64,000 nucleotides of DNA from Xenophilus sp. E41 (GTDB lineage: Bacteria > Pseudomonadota > Gammaproteobacteria > Burkholderiales > Burkholderiaceae_C): NCBI RefSeq assembly GCF_003671765.1, contig NZ_QPIB01000009.1, positions 461,713 through 525,712 on the forward strand. Reading direction: 5' to 3'. A program made the translations under genes and the position numbers. The notes below the pieces were generated by a model. That model searched no databases. It worked only from the letters and a program-made list of their open reading frames with translations, and was not told where the DNA came from. Every line of letters starts with the position of its first letter. The stretch's first letter is position 1. Of the stretch, positions 26,055 to 34,077 are shown in pieces.

Positions 26055-26946
26055 GCGGCGCGTTTTCGCGCAGGTGCTGCGCGATGGCTTCGCGCAGCTG
26101 GGCCACCGCCGTCGGCTCGGTGCGCCGGGCCAGGGTGACAAGCCCGAAATGGGCGCCGCCCGTGCCGCTCGGCCCCACGCGCAGTTCCGCCAGGTCGGGC
26201 GCGGCGGCGCGGATCGCGATCAGCACGGCGTCGCTCTGGCGCGTGGCCTCGACCAGCGGCGCCAGCTCGGTGCAGCGCAGGCTCAGGCACAGGTCCGGGT
26301 GCGCGGCAGGGCCGTAGACATCGACCAGCGCGCGCACCACGTGGTCGCCCAGCGGCGTCGACGCGATCGGATAGGCGAGCAGGTCCTCGAAGCGCAGCGG
26401 GCGCCGCCTCCGGGCCAGCGGATGGCCGCGGCGGCACATGAAGGCGCCGCGCAGCGCCACCACCGGCTCGATGCGCAGGCCGGGCAGCGGCGGGAAGGAG
26501 CGCACCTCGACCACCAGCGCATCCAGTTCGCGTCGTCGCAATGCCTCGACCAGCCGGGGCACGTCGCCGTGCTGGATGTCGATGCGCAGCCCGGCGCCGG
26601 GCCGCGCGGCACGCTGCAGGAGCGCCGGCGTGAGCAGGGCGCCGGGCCCCGAGCCCATGCCCACGCGCAGGCGCTCCGGTGCCGCGCCGGTCGCACGGCG
26701 GCCCGCAGCGGCGAGTGCGTCGGCATCGTGCACGAGCTGGCGGGCGCGTTCGAGCAGGCTGCGGCCGAAAGGCGTGAGTTCGCTGCGCCGCCCGATGCGG
26801 TCGAACAGGGGCTGGCCCAGTTCGTCCTCCAGCGCGCGCAGGCTGCGGCTGAGCGCGGACTGGGTGAGGAAGGTGGCGCGTGCCGAGCGCGTGAACGATC
26901 CCGTCTCGGCGATGGAGAGAAAGTGCCGCAGCTGAACCAGCGTCAT
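26026..26946 (-). CDS. LysR-type regulator
   Basis: The 306-residue protein opens with a LysR winged helix (MTLVQLRHFLSIAETGSFTRSARATFLTQSALSRSLRALEDELG is split over residues 1-44) and a ligand-binding domain from about 90. The start at 26946 begins exactly at the family start; an alternative ATG at 26973 adds nine residues and would overlap the palindrome at 26959. It is divergent from the M20 amidohydrolase, which it probably controls. The last 15 residues (NAPPTSARSSAT region) are encoded over the end of bglX. Confidence 0.88.
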   Translation of the reverse strand: MTLVQLRHFLSIAETGSFTRSARATFLTQSALSRSLRALEDELGQPLFDRIGRRSELTPFGRSLLERARQLVHDADALAAAGRRATGAAPERLRVGMGSGPGALLTPALLQRAARPGAGLRIDIQHGDVPRLVEALRRRELDALVVEVRSFPPLPGLRIEPVVALRGAFMCRRGHPLARRRRPLRFEDLLAYPIASTPLGDHVVRALVDVYGPAAHPDLCLSLRCTELAPLVEATRQSDAVLIAIRAAAPDLAELRVGPSGTGGAHFGLVTLARRTEPTAVAQLREAIAQHLRENAPPTSARSSAT

Positions 26947-26958
26947 GGTGGCCAATCG

Positions 26959-26973
26959 ATGAGTCGAACTCAT
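26959..26973. promoter_or_regulatory. LysR operator candidate
   Basis: ATGAGT-CGA-ACTCAT is a perfect inverted repeat with six-base arms, and the flanking TCG/CGA extend it with one offset. It lies 13-27 bases before the chosen LysR start, in the 150-base gap shared with the divergent M20 gene. LysR proteins usually bind such dyads next to their own promoter. Confidence 0.42.
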
Positions 26974-27096
26974 TCGAGAGGATAGAACAATGCATTGGAC
27001 GCGCGGCCCGGACCTCCCTAGATTCGGGCCGCGGGCGCGCAGTGTGTGCCGCGATCCCGATCGAACCCGAGTCCGATTCCTCCCTTTCCAACGCCC

Positions 27097-28422
27097 ATGA
27101 ACGCCCTTCGCTCCCTCACCCTGGCCGCGCTCGCCGCGTGCGCCGCATCTTCCGCGCTGGCCCAGTCGGCCGTGCCCTCGGCGCGCATCGTGCCGCTGGT
27201 CGACGGCATGTACCCGCAGCTCGAGTCGATCTACAAGGACATCCATGCCAATCCCGAGCTGGGCTTCCAGGAAACCCGCACCGCCGCCAAGCTGGCCGCC
27301 GAGCTGCGCGCGCTGGGCTTCGAGGTGACCGAGGGCGTGGGCCGCACCGGCGTGGTGGCGCTGTACCGCAACGGCAGCGGCCCGACGGTCATGGTGCGCA
27401 CCGAACTCGACGCGCTGCCCATGGAGGAGAAGACCGGGCTGCCCTACGCCAGCAAGGCCAAGGCGCAATGGAACGGCCGCGAGACCTTCGTCGCCCACAG
27501 CTGCGGCCACGACATCCACATGGCCAGCTGGGTCGGCACGGCGCGCACGCTGCTCGCGCTCAAGGACCAGTGGCAGGGCACGCTGATGTTCATCGCGCAG
27601 CCCTCGGAGGAGACGGTGTCGGGGGCCAAGGCGATGGTGGAGGACGGCCTCTTCAAACGCTTCCCCAAGCCCGACTACGCCTTCGCGCTGCACACCAGCC
27701 CGTCGCCCTTCGGCTTCGTCGGCTATCGCGCCGGGCCGGTCACCTCGGCGTCCGACAGCCTGGAGATCACCTTCAAGGGCCGCGGAGGCCATGGCTCGGC
27801 GCCGCACGCGACCATCGACCCGATCGCGATCGGCGCGCACTTCGTGACCGACGTGCAGACCGTGGTCAGCCGCGAGAAGGACCCGGCCGAGTTCGGCGTG
27901 GTCACCATCGGCGCCTTCCAGGCCGGCACGGCGGGCAACATCATTCCCGACGCGGCGAAGCTCAGCGGCACCATCCGCAGCTACAAGCCGGAGGTGCGCA
28001 CGAAGCTGCTCGACGGCATCCGCCGCACCGCGCTGGCCTCGGCCGCGATGGCCGGCGCGCCCGAGCCCGAGGTGCGCCTGGGCGCCGACAGCAGCACCGC
28101 CGCTGTGACCAACAACGAGGCCGTGGTGCAGCGCACGGTGGCCTCGCTCAAGGCGCAGTTCGGTGACCCGAAGGTGGTGCAGGTGCAGCCCATCACCGCC
28201 AGTGAGGACTTCTCGGTGTTCACCGACGCGGGCATCCCGTCGATGTTCTTCTTCGTCGGCGTGACCGACCCCAAGGACGTGGCCGAGTCCATGAAGAAGG
28301 GCGGCAAACCGCTGCCCTTCAACCACTCGCCGTACTTCGCGCCGGTGCCCGAGCCGTCGATCAAGATCGGCGTGCAGGCCATGACCACGGCGGTACTCAC
28401 GGCGCTGGGCAGCAAGGGCTGA
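27097..28422 (+). CDS. Exported M20 amidohydrolase
   Basis: The 441-residue protein has a signal peptide (1-23, SSALAQ) and an M20D metallopeptidase fold with the amidohydrolase signatures IHANPELGFQETRTAAKL, HSCGHDIHMASWVGTA and the dimerisation-domain GRGGHGSAPH. QPSEETVSGAKAMVEDGLF supplies the glutamate that acts as general base. Relatives cleave N-acyl amino acids, hippurate or indole-acetyl amino acids. The ATG at 27097 is the signal-peptide start. It is divergent from a LysR gene and 205 bases before an NCS1 permease, so an exported deacylase feeding an importer is possible. The substrate is unknown. Confidence 0.9.
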   Translation: MNALRSLTLAALAACAASSALAQSAVPSARIVPLVDGMYPQLESIYKDIHANPELGFQETRTAAKLAAELRALGFEVTEGVGRTGVVALYRNGSGPTVMVRTELDALPMEEKTGLPYASKAKAQWNGRETFVAHSCGHDIHMASWVGTARTLLALKDQWQGTLMFIAQPSEETVSGAKAMVEDGLFKRFPKPDYAFALHTSPSPFGFVGYRAGPVTSASDSLEITFKGRGGHGSAPHATIDPIAIGAHFVTDVQTVVSREKDPAEFGVVTIGAFQAGTAGNIIPDAAKLSGTIRSYKPEVRTKLLDGIRRTALASAAMAGAPEPEVRLGADSSTAAVTNNEAVVQRTVASLKAQFGDPKVVQVQPITASEDFSVFTDAGIPSMFFFVGVTDPKDVAESMKKGGKPLPFNHSPYFAPVPEPSIKIGVQAMTTAVLTALGSKG

Positions 28423-28511
28423 CGACCGTTGCAGCCGCCGCCGACCTGCCCGGTCGGCGGCGGCGTGGGTTGCGCATCCACGGGTAATCCCGCAAGGTCC
28501 TGTGTGAAAAA

Positions 28512-28535
28512 CTGCATACAGTCTTTGCATACCAG
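28512..28535. promoter_or_regulatory. Repeated TGCATAC motif before the NCS1 permease
   Basis: CTGCATACAGT (28512) and TTGCATACCAG (28525) are two near-identical motifs 13 bases apart. The first fits the degenerate palindrome CTGYATRCAG. They lie about 100 bases before the permease start and are candidates for the GntR protein encoded behind it at 30120. The evidence is pattern only. Confidence 0.35.
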
Positions 28536-28627
28536 TTTGCGTGCCAGGCTGCGCCGCCGCAGGGAGGAGGGGTTTTCCGGTGATGTGCGGGCCTGGCGTC
28601 TGTCAGCGAACCAGGAGACAACAACCC

Positions 28628-30085
28628 ATGGACATCCGCAATCCCTCGCCCGGCCTCTACAACGAGGACCTGGCCCCCGCCAAGGAACGGCAGTGGGGCG
28701 CCTTCAGCATCTTCAACGTCTGGACCTCGGACGTGCACAGCCTCTGGGGTTACTACCTCGCGGCCAGCCTGTTCCTGCTGTGCGGCAGCTTCGTCAACTT
28801 CCTCGTCGCCATCGGCCTGTCGTCGCTGGTGATCTTCGTGTTGATGAACCTCATCGGCTACGCGGGCGAGAAGACCGGTGTGCCGTACCCCGTGCTCGCG
28901 CGCGCCTCGTTCGGCGTGTGGGGCGCCAACCTGGCGGCGCTGGTGCGCGCGGTGGTGGCCTGCTTCTGGTACGGCGCCCAGACGGCCGCGGCCTCGGGCG
29001 CGGTGGTCGCGCTGCTGGTGCGCAACGACAGCATGCTGGAGTTCCACAAGACGGTGCACTTCCTCGGCCACTCCGGGCTGGAGGTGATCTGCTACGTGCT
29101 CATCTGGGCGCTGCAGCTGCTCATCATCCAGAAAGGGATGGAGACGGTGCGCAAGTTCCAGGACTGGGCCGGCCCCGCGGTGTGGATCGCGATGCTGATC
29201 CTCGCCGTGGGCCTGTGCGTGAAGGCCGGCGGCTTCAGCTTCGACCACGGCATCCCCATGGACGTGCTGCTCGACAAGACCAAGGACGCCGGCGTGAGCG
29301 GCACGCCCGGCAGCTTCTGGGCCCTGATGGCGGTGGGCGCCACCTGGATCACGTACTTCGCCGCCCTGTACCTGAACTTCTGCGACTTCTCGCGCTACGC
29401 GACGAACAAGGACGCGGTGAAGAAGGGCAACCTCTGGGGCCTGCCGGTGAACCTGATCGCTTTCTCGCTGGTGGCCGGCATCACCACCATCGCGGCCTAC
29501 AAGGTGTATGGCGAGGTGCTGCTGCACCCCGAGCAGATCTCGGCCAAGTTCGACAGCTGGGTGCTCGCCCTCATTGCCGCGCTGACCTTCGCGGTGGCCA
29601 CGCTGGGCATCAACGTGGTGGCGAACTTCGTCTCGGCCGCCTTCGACATTTCCAACGTGTTTCCGAAGTCCATCGACTTCAAGAAGGGCGGCTACATCGC
29701 CGCGGCCATCGCGCTGGTGCTCTATCCCTTCGCGCCCTGGGAGGGCGGGGCCGCGCACTTCGTCAACGCCATCGGCGCCACCATGGGGCCGCTGCTGGGC
29801 ATCATCCTGGTCGACTACTACCTGGTCGCCAAGGGCAACATCAACGTGGCGGCGCTGTACGACGAGCACGGCGAGTACCGCTACGAGGGCGGCTGGAACG
29901 TCAATGCGCTGGTGGCCACGGCGGTGGGCTGCGTGTTCTCGACGATCCTGCCCAACTTCACGAGCCTGCTGCCGGCCTGGTGGGGCACCTACGGCTGGTT
30001 CTTCGGGGTGCTGATCGGCGGCGGCGTGTACTGGATCATGGCGCTCGCGCGTCCGCGCACCTTGCCCGCCGCCGCGCGCGCCTGA
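28628..30085 (+). CDS. NCS1-family nucleobase/allantoin-type permease
   Basis: The 485-residue membrane protein has about twelve helices and the NCS1 pattern: NEDLAPAKERQWGAFSIFNVWTSDVHSLWGY at the N-terminus, with PYPVLARASFGVWGANLAALVRAVVACFWYGAQ in helix 3. The class covers symporters for cytosine, uracil, allantoin, thiamine, hydantoins and pyridoxine. An aromatic W-Y-G-A-Q in the substrate region is typical of uracil/hydantoin transporters. The ATG at 28628 follows CAGGAGACAAC. It is followed after 34 bases by a GntR regulator. With the M20 hydrolase upstream it may serve uptake of an N-heterocyclic compound, but this is inference. Confidence 0.87.
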   Translation: MDIRNPSPGLYNEDLAPAKERQWGAFSIFNVWTSDVHSLWGYYLAASLFLLCGSFVNFLVAIGLSSLVIFVLMNLIGYAGEKTGVPYPVLARASFGVWGANLAALVRAVVACFWYGAQTAAASGAVVALLVRNDSMLEFHKTVHFLGHSGLEVICYVLIWALQLLIIQKGMETVRKFQDWAGPAVWIAMLILAVGLCVKAGGFSFDHGIPMDVLLDKTKDAGVSGTPGSFWALMAVGATWITYFAALYLNFCDFSRYATNKDAVKKGNLWGLPVNLIAFSLVAGITTIAAYKVYGEVLLHPEQISAKFDSWVLALIAALTFAVATLGINVVANFVSAAFDISNVFPKSIDFKKGGYIAAAIALVLYPFAPWEGGAAHFVNAIGATMGPLLGIILVDYYLVAKGNINVAALYDEHGEYRYEGGWNVNALVATAVGCVFSTILPNFTSLLPAWWGTYGWFFGVLIGGGVYWIMALARPRTLPAAARA

Positions 30086-30119
30086 CCCCCATCGGCCCGC
30101 GCGGGCACGGAAGCTGCAC

Positions 30120-30860
30120 GTGACCGACCCCGTGAACGCCAAGACCTCGATCGCGGAGCGCGTGGTGCGCTCCATCCTCGACCGCAAGCTGCGCCCCGGC
30201 GAACGGCTGGGCGAAAAGGAACTGGCCGAGGTCTTCGGCGTCAGCCGCACGCTGGTGCGCGAGGCGCTGATGCAGCTGCAGGCGCGCGGCTTCGTCGAGG
30301 TGCGGCCGCGCCTGGGCTGGTACGTGGTCGAGCCCTCCTTCGAGGAGGCGCGCGAAACCTATGCCGCGCGCCGCGTCATCGAACCCGGCATGCTCCAGGA
30401 CGCGGGCCGGCCGCTGCAGTCGGCCATCCGCGCGCTGCGCCAGCATGTGGCGGAGGAGCGCGAGGCCGTGGCCCACGCCAACGCCGCGACGCGCAGCGTG
30501 CTGCTGGCCGAGTTCCACGTCTGCCTGGCCGAATGCCTGGGCAACCGCTTCCTCACCGGCATGCTGGTCGACCTGTCGGCGCGCACCACGCTCGTGTCGG
30601 CGCTCTACCAGTCGCAGACGCAGGCGCAGGACTCCAACGACGAGCACTCCGCCATCGTCGATGCACTCGAGGCGGGCCGCATGGACGAGGCGGCCGAGCT
30701 CATGCGCGCCCACATCGACTGGCTGGCCGCGCGACTGGATGCGGACCTGGCCCACACCGGCCGGACCAAGGACCGCCTGCTCGCGGCCCTGGGCGAGCCG
30801 CCGCTCAGGCCGGGCCCAGACGCAGCGCCTCGCGCCGGCTCTCGGCCACGGCGCGGATGA
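30120..30860 (+). CDS. GntR-family regulator, FCD subgroup
   Basis: The 246-residue protein has a GntR helix-turn-helix (residues 8-75; RVVRSILDRKLRPGERLGEKELAEVFGVSRTLVREAL) and an FCD domain (85-225) with ARRVIEPGM, EFHVCLAECLGN and DEHSAIVDALEAGRMDEAAELM. Such proteins often control purine, pyrimidine or organic-acid breakdown. The start is GTG at 30120, 34 bases after the permease gene, so it is likely in the same transcript. Its last 19 codons overlap the end of the convergent LysR gene. Confidence 0.9.
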   Translation: MTDPVNAKTSIAERVVRSILDRKLRPGERLGEKELAEVFGVSRTLVREALMQLQARGFVEVRPRLGWYVVEPSFEEARETYAARRVIEPGMLQDAGRPLQSAIRALRQHVAEEREAVAHANAATRSVLLAEFHVCLAECLGNRFLTGMLVDLSARTTLVSALYQSQTQAQDSNDEHSAIVDALEAGRMDEAAELMRAHIDWLAARLDADLAHTGRTKDRLLAALGEPPLRPGPDAAPRAGSRPRRG

Positions 30861-31704
30861 AGTTCCAAACCGCCTGCATGCGGCCGAGTTGCCTGGCCTC
30901 GGCAGGCATCGACATCCAGAAGGTGCGCGTGAAGTTGGCCTGCGCGGGCAGCACGCGCGCCAGGCGCGCATCGCCCTCGGCCACGAAGGCCGGCAGCACC
31001 GCGATGCCGGCGTCGGCCAGCACGGCGCGGTGCTGGGCCAGCACGCTGGTGCTGCGCAGCGAGAAGGCGTCGGGCCGGTACAGCTCGTCCAGGTACTGCA
31101 GCTCCTTGGAGAAGAGCAGGTCGTCGATGTAGCTCACGAAGGCATGGCCCTTGAGGTCCTCGCGCTGGCGGATGGGCGGATGCGCGCGCAGGTAGGCCCG
31201 GCTCGCGTACAGGTGCAGGCTGTAGTCGGTGAGCTTGGTCACGAGCACCGGGCCGCGCGCCGGCCGCTCGAGCGAGATGACGATGTCCGCCTCGCGCCGC
31301 GACAGGTGCACCAGGCGCGGCATGGCGAGCAGGTCGATCACGAGCTTGGGGTGCTCGCGCGCGAAGCCGGCCAGAGCCGGCGCCAGGATCACCGTGCCGA
31401 AGCCTTCGGTGGCGCCCACGCGCACCAGGCCCGACAGGCCTTCCTCGGGCGCCGGCGTGGCGCTTTTCTCCAGCGTGCGAAAGGCGCGTTCCATGGCCTC
31501 CACCTGCGGCTGGAGGCGGCGCCCGGCTTCGGTGAGCCGATGGCCGCCGGCTTCGCGGGCGAAGAGCGGGCTGCCCAGTTCCTTTTCGAGCGCCTGGATG
31601 CGGCGTGCGACGGTCGTGTGGTCGACCGCGAGCCGGCGCGCGGCGGCCATCAGCGTGCCGGCGCGCGACAGCTCGAGGAAATACCGAAGGTTGTTCCAGT
31701 CCAT
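30805..31704 (-). CDS. LysR-type regulator next to the valine pathway
   Basis: The 299-residue protein has the LysR winged helix (MDWNNLRYFLELSRAGTLMAAARRLAVDHTTVARRIQALE over residues 1-40) and an effector domain with GLVRVGATEGFG and the low-Arg hinge typical of the family. It is divergent from mmsA with a 234-base gap that holds a long palindromic element and an inverted repeat at 31859. A role in valine/isobutyrate catabolism is inferred; the classic MmsR of Pseudomonas is of the AraC type instead. The ATG at 31704 is the only sensible start. Confidence 0.9.
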   Translation of the reverse strand: MDWNNLRYFLELSRAGTLMAAARRLAVDHTTVARRIQALEKELGSPLFAREAGGHRLTEAGRRLQPQVEAMERAFRTLEKSATPAPEEGLSGLVRVGATEGFGTVILAPALAGFAREHPKLVIDLLAMPRLVHLSRREADIVISLERPARGPVLVTKLTDYSLHLYASRAYLRAHPPIRQREDLKGHAFVSYIDDLLFSKELQYLDELYRPDAFSLRSTSVLAQHRAVLADAGIAVLPAFVAEGDARLARVLPAQANFTRTFWMSMPAEARQLGRMQAVWNFIRAVAESRREALRLGPA

Positions 31705-31723
31705 CGTGGTGCAGCAGTAAAAC

Positions 31724-31833
31724 GGACATCCGTACGCGAAGGACGCAAAGGTTGCGCGAAGGACGCGAAATCTGTCTTTGATGTTCTTTCGCGTCCTTCG
31801 CGAGATCTTCGCGCCCTTCGCGTACGGGTGTCC
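31724..31833. repeat. Long palindromic element (GCGAAGG family), copy A
   Basis: The ends GGACATCCGTACGCGAAGG and CCTTCGCGTACGGGTGTCC are 19-base inverted arms with one mismatch. Inside are further CGCGAAGGACGCGAAA and TTTCGCGTCCTTCGCG arms, so the 110-base unit can fold into one long interrupted stem around a short AT-rich loop. Three other copies lie at 35236, 36504 and 46904. It sits between divergent lysR and mmsA and encodes no protein. Confidence 0.85.
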
Positions 31834-31858
31834 CATTCTGCGTTTTCGCAAACCTGAA

Positions 31859-31879
31859 GCGCAATTTTCTCCATTGCGC
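31859..31879. promoter_or_regulatory. Inverted repeat before mmsA
   Basis: GCGCAAT-(7)-ATTGCGC is a perfect inverted repeat, followed directly by a second half-site GCAATTTTGC. It lies 60-80 bases before the mmsA start and about 155 bases from the divergent LysR start, in the AT-richer part of the gap. LysR sites often hold such paired dyads, so this is the best candidate operator for the LysR protein at 30805. Confidence 0.45.
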
Positions 31880-31938
31880 ACGCAATTTTGCAAAGCTAGC
31901 ATCCGTCGGTTCGCCCGACATACACAAGGAGACATCCC

Positions 31939-33462
31939 ATGGACGCCACCACCGCGCCGGCCACCCAGGTCGCCACCGTCAAGCTGCTCATCGGCGGCCA
32001 ATTCGTCGAATCGAAGACCACCGAGTGGCGCGACGTCGTCAACCCGGCCACGCAGGAGGTGCTGGCCCGCGTGCCCTTCGCCACGCAGGCCGAGGTCGAT
32101 GCGGCCGTGGCGTCGGCCAAGGAAGCCTTCAAGACCTGGAAGAAGACCGCCATCGGCGCCCGCGCGCGCATCTTCCTGAAGCTGCAGCAGCTGATCCGCG
32201 AGCACATGGGCGAACTGGCCGCGCTGCTGACGGCCGAGCAGGGCAAGACACTGCCCGACGCCGAAGGCGACGTGTTCCGCGGCCTGGAGGTGGTGGAACA
32301 CGCGGCCAACATCGGCACGCTGCAGCTCGGCGAGCTGGCCAACAACGTGGCCGGCGGTGTCGACACCTACACGCTGCTGCAGCCGCTGGGCGTGTGCGCC
32401 GGCATCACACCCTTCAACTTCCCCGCCATGATCCCGCTGTGGATGTTCCCGATGGCCATCGCCACCGGCAACACCTTCGTGCTCAAGCCCAGCGAGCAGG
32501 ACCCGATGGTGACCATGCGCCTGTGCGAACTGGCGCTCGAGGCGGGCATCCCGCCGGGCGTGCTGAACGTGGTGCACGACGGAGAGGCGGTGGTCAACGC
32601 GATCTGCGACCACCAGGACATCAAGGCGATCAGCTTCGTCGGCTCGACCAAGGTGGGGACGCACGTCTACCACCGCGGCATCGCCAGCGGCAAGCGCGTG
32701 CAATGCATGATGGGCGCGAAGAACCACGCCATCGTGATGCCCGACGCCAACAAGGAGCAGACCCTCAACGCGCTGGCCGGTGCGGCCTTCGGTGCGGCAG
32801 GGCAGCGCTGCATGGCGGTGTCGGTGGCCGTGCTGGTGGGCGAGGCGCAACAGTGGATCCCGGACCTGGTCGCCAAGGCGAAGACGCTGAAGGTGGGCGC
32901 CGGCACCGAGAAGGGTGTGGACGTGGGGCCGCTGGTCTCGTGCGCGGCCTACGAGCGCGTGACGGGGCTGATCGAGCGCGGCACGGCGGACGGTGCGACG
33001 CTGGAGCTGGACGGTCGCAAGCCCACGGTGCCCGGCTACGAGAAGGGCAACTTCGTCGGCCCCACGATCTTCTCGGGCGTGAAGCCTGGCATGACGATTT
33101 ACGACCAGGAGATCTTCGGCCCGGTGCTGTGCGTGGCCGGTGCGGCCGACATCGACGAGGCGATCGAGCTCATCAACTCGAACCCGAACGGCAACGGCAC
33201 CGCGATCTTCACGCAGTCCGGCGCGGCGGCGCGCAAGTTCCAGGAGGAGATCGACGTCGGCCAGGTGGGCATCAACGTGCCGATCCCGGTGCCGGTGCCG
33301 CTGTTCTCCTTCACCGGCTCGCGCGGCTCCAAGCTGGGTGACCTCGGGCCTTACGGCAAGCAGGTAGTGCTGTTCTACACGCAGACCAAGACGGTGACGG
33401 CCCGGTGGTTCGACGACAGCACGGTGGCGCATGGGGTCAACACGACCATTTCGCTGAAGTGA
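31939..33462 (+). CDS. mmsA: Methylmalonate-semialdehyde dehydrogenase (CoA-acylating)
   Basis: MmsA (507 residues) oxidises methylmalonate semialdehyde to propionyl-CoA at the end of valine breakdown. The aldehyde-dehydrogenase fold is complete: [29 protein letters not shown], and the catalytic C291 in [10 protein letters not shown]. The CMA following the nucleophile and [11 protein letters not shown] are marks of the CoA-acylating subclass. The ATG at 31939 has AAGGAGA upstream. It heads a plus-strand cluster with an acyl-CoA dehydrogenase, a hydroxyisobutyryl-CoA hydrolase and mmsB, but repeat elements separate the genes widely. Confidence 0.96.
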   Translation: MDATTAPATQVATVKLLIGGQFVESKTTEWRDVVNPATQEVLARVPFATQAEVDAAVASAKEAFKTWKKTAIGARARIFLKLQQLIREHMGELAALLTAEQGKTLPDAEGDVFRGLEVVEHAANIGTLQLGELANNVAGGVDTYTLLQPLGVCAGITPFNFPAMIPLWMFPMAIATGNTFVLKPSEQDPMVTMRLCELALEAGIPPGVLNVVHDGEAVVNAICDHQDIKAISFVGSTKVGTHVYHRGIASGKRVQCMMGAKNHAIVMPDANKEQTLNALAGAAFGAAGQRCMAVSVAVLVGEAQQWIPDLVAKAKTLKVGAGTEKGVDVGPLVSCAAYERVTGLIERGTADGATLELDGRKPTVPGYEKGNFVGPTIFSGVKPGMTIYDQEIFGPVLCVAGAADIDEAIELINSNPNGNGTAIFTQSGAAARKFQEEIDVGQVGINVPIPVPVPLFSFTGSRGSKLGDLGPYGKQVVLFYTQTKTVTARWFDDSTVAHGVNTTISLK

Positions 33463-33496
33463 CGCTGCGTCCCTGGGCATGCAAGCGTTGCGCCCC

Positions 33497-33749
33497 GGCC
33501 CTGACGTGGAAGGGCACCGCGCCGCGCTTCAGTGAGGCGGTCGGCGCTTTGCGCCGACTTCCCTGCGGTGCTCGCGCAGCCGGGCCGGCGCAGAACTCGC
33601 TGCGCGCGCCGCAGGCGCGCTCCGCTCAAACAGCTGCGCCGAGTCAGTCAACGAAGCGTGCCTGTCCTTCGGCAGGCACGCAGCCCGGCTACGCTGCGCT
33701 TCTCGGCGCCTCACAGGCGCGCGTCGCGGTGCCCTTCCACGCCAGGGCC
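33497..33749. repeat. Nested inverted-repeat element 1
   Basis: Outer arms GCCCTGACGTGGAAGGGCAC (33498) and its inverse at 33721-33748 pair over 28 bases with two mismatches, and pairing continues inward to GAGGCG/CGCCTC. The loop holds a core (CAGAACTCGCTGCG, CAAACAGCTGCG, CGAGTCAG, CCTGTCCTTCGGCAGG) that is found again, inverted, in element 2. Open frames across it have no codon logic and are treated as spurious. Together with element 2 it fills the 615-base gap between mmsA and the acyl-CoA dehydrogenase. Confidence 0.75.
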
Positions 33750-33798
33750 AGAACGGCTGGTGGCGGTGTTCGGCGGCCAGATCGGACACGACGTTTCC

Positions 33799-34042
33799 GC
33801 GCGGCAGGTGGTGGCCGGCGCGGGCGATTTGTGGGGCGGCGACTAGCGCAGGCCGGGGCGCGGCACGCCTGCCGAAGGACAGGCGTGCTTCGTGATCTGA
33901 CTCGTCGCAGCTGTTTGAACGGAGCGAACGCAGTTCGCGCAGTGAGTTCTGCGACGCGCGCCCCGGCTGAGCATCGCAGCGGAGTCGATGCGAAGCATCG
34001 ACCGCCCCACTATGAGCCCGTGCCGGCCACCACCTGCCGCGC
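33799..34042. repeat. Nested inverted-repeat element 2
   Basis: Outer arms GCGCGGCAGGTGGTGGCCGG (33799) and its inverse ending at 34042 pair over 26 bases with one mismatch, continuing into GTGGGGCGG/CCGCCCCAC. These outer arms are unrelated to those of element 1. The core between them is the reverse complement of the element 1 core, about four-fifths identical by eye over some 140 bases (CCTGCCGAAGGACAGG, CGCAGCTGTTTGAACGGAG, GAGTTCTGCG). It ends 35 bases before the acyl-CoA dehydrogenase start. Confidence 0.75.
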
Positions 34043-34077
34043 CACCCCGGACCTCAGACCCGAAAGCACCCAAACCC

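Noticed and set aside
31650-31874. Short frames with RTRRARRSREGRE-type translations at each GCGAAGG element
   Set aside because: These are the translated palindrome itself and recur at all copies; there is no start signal or conservation beyond the repeat.
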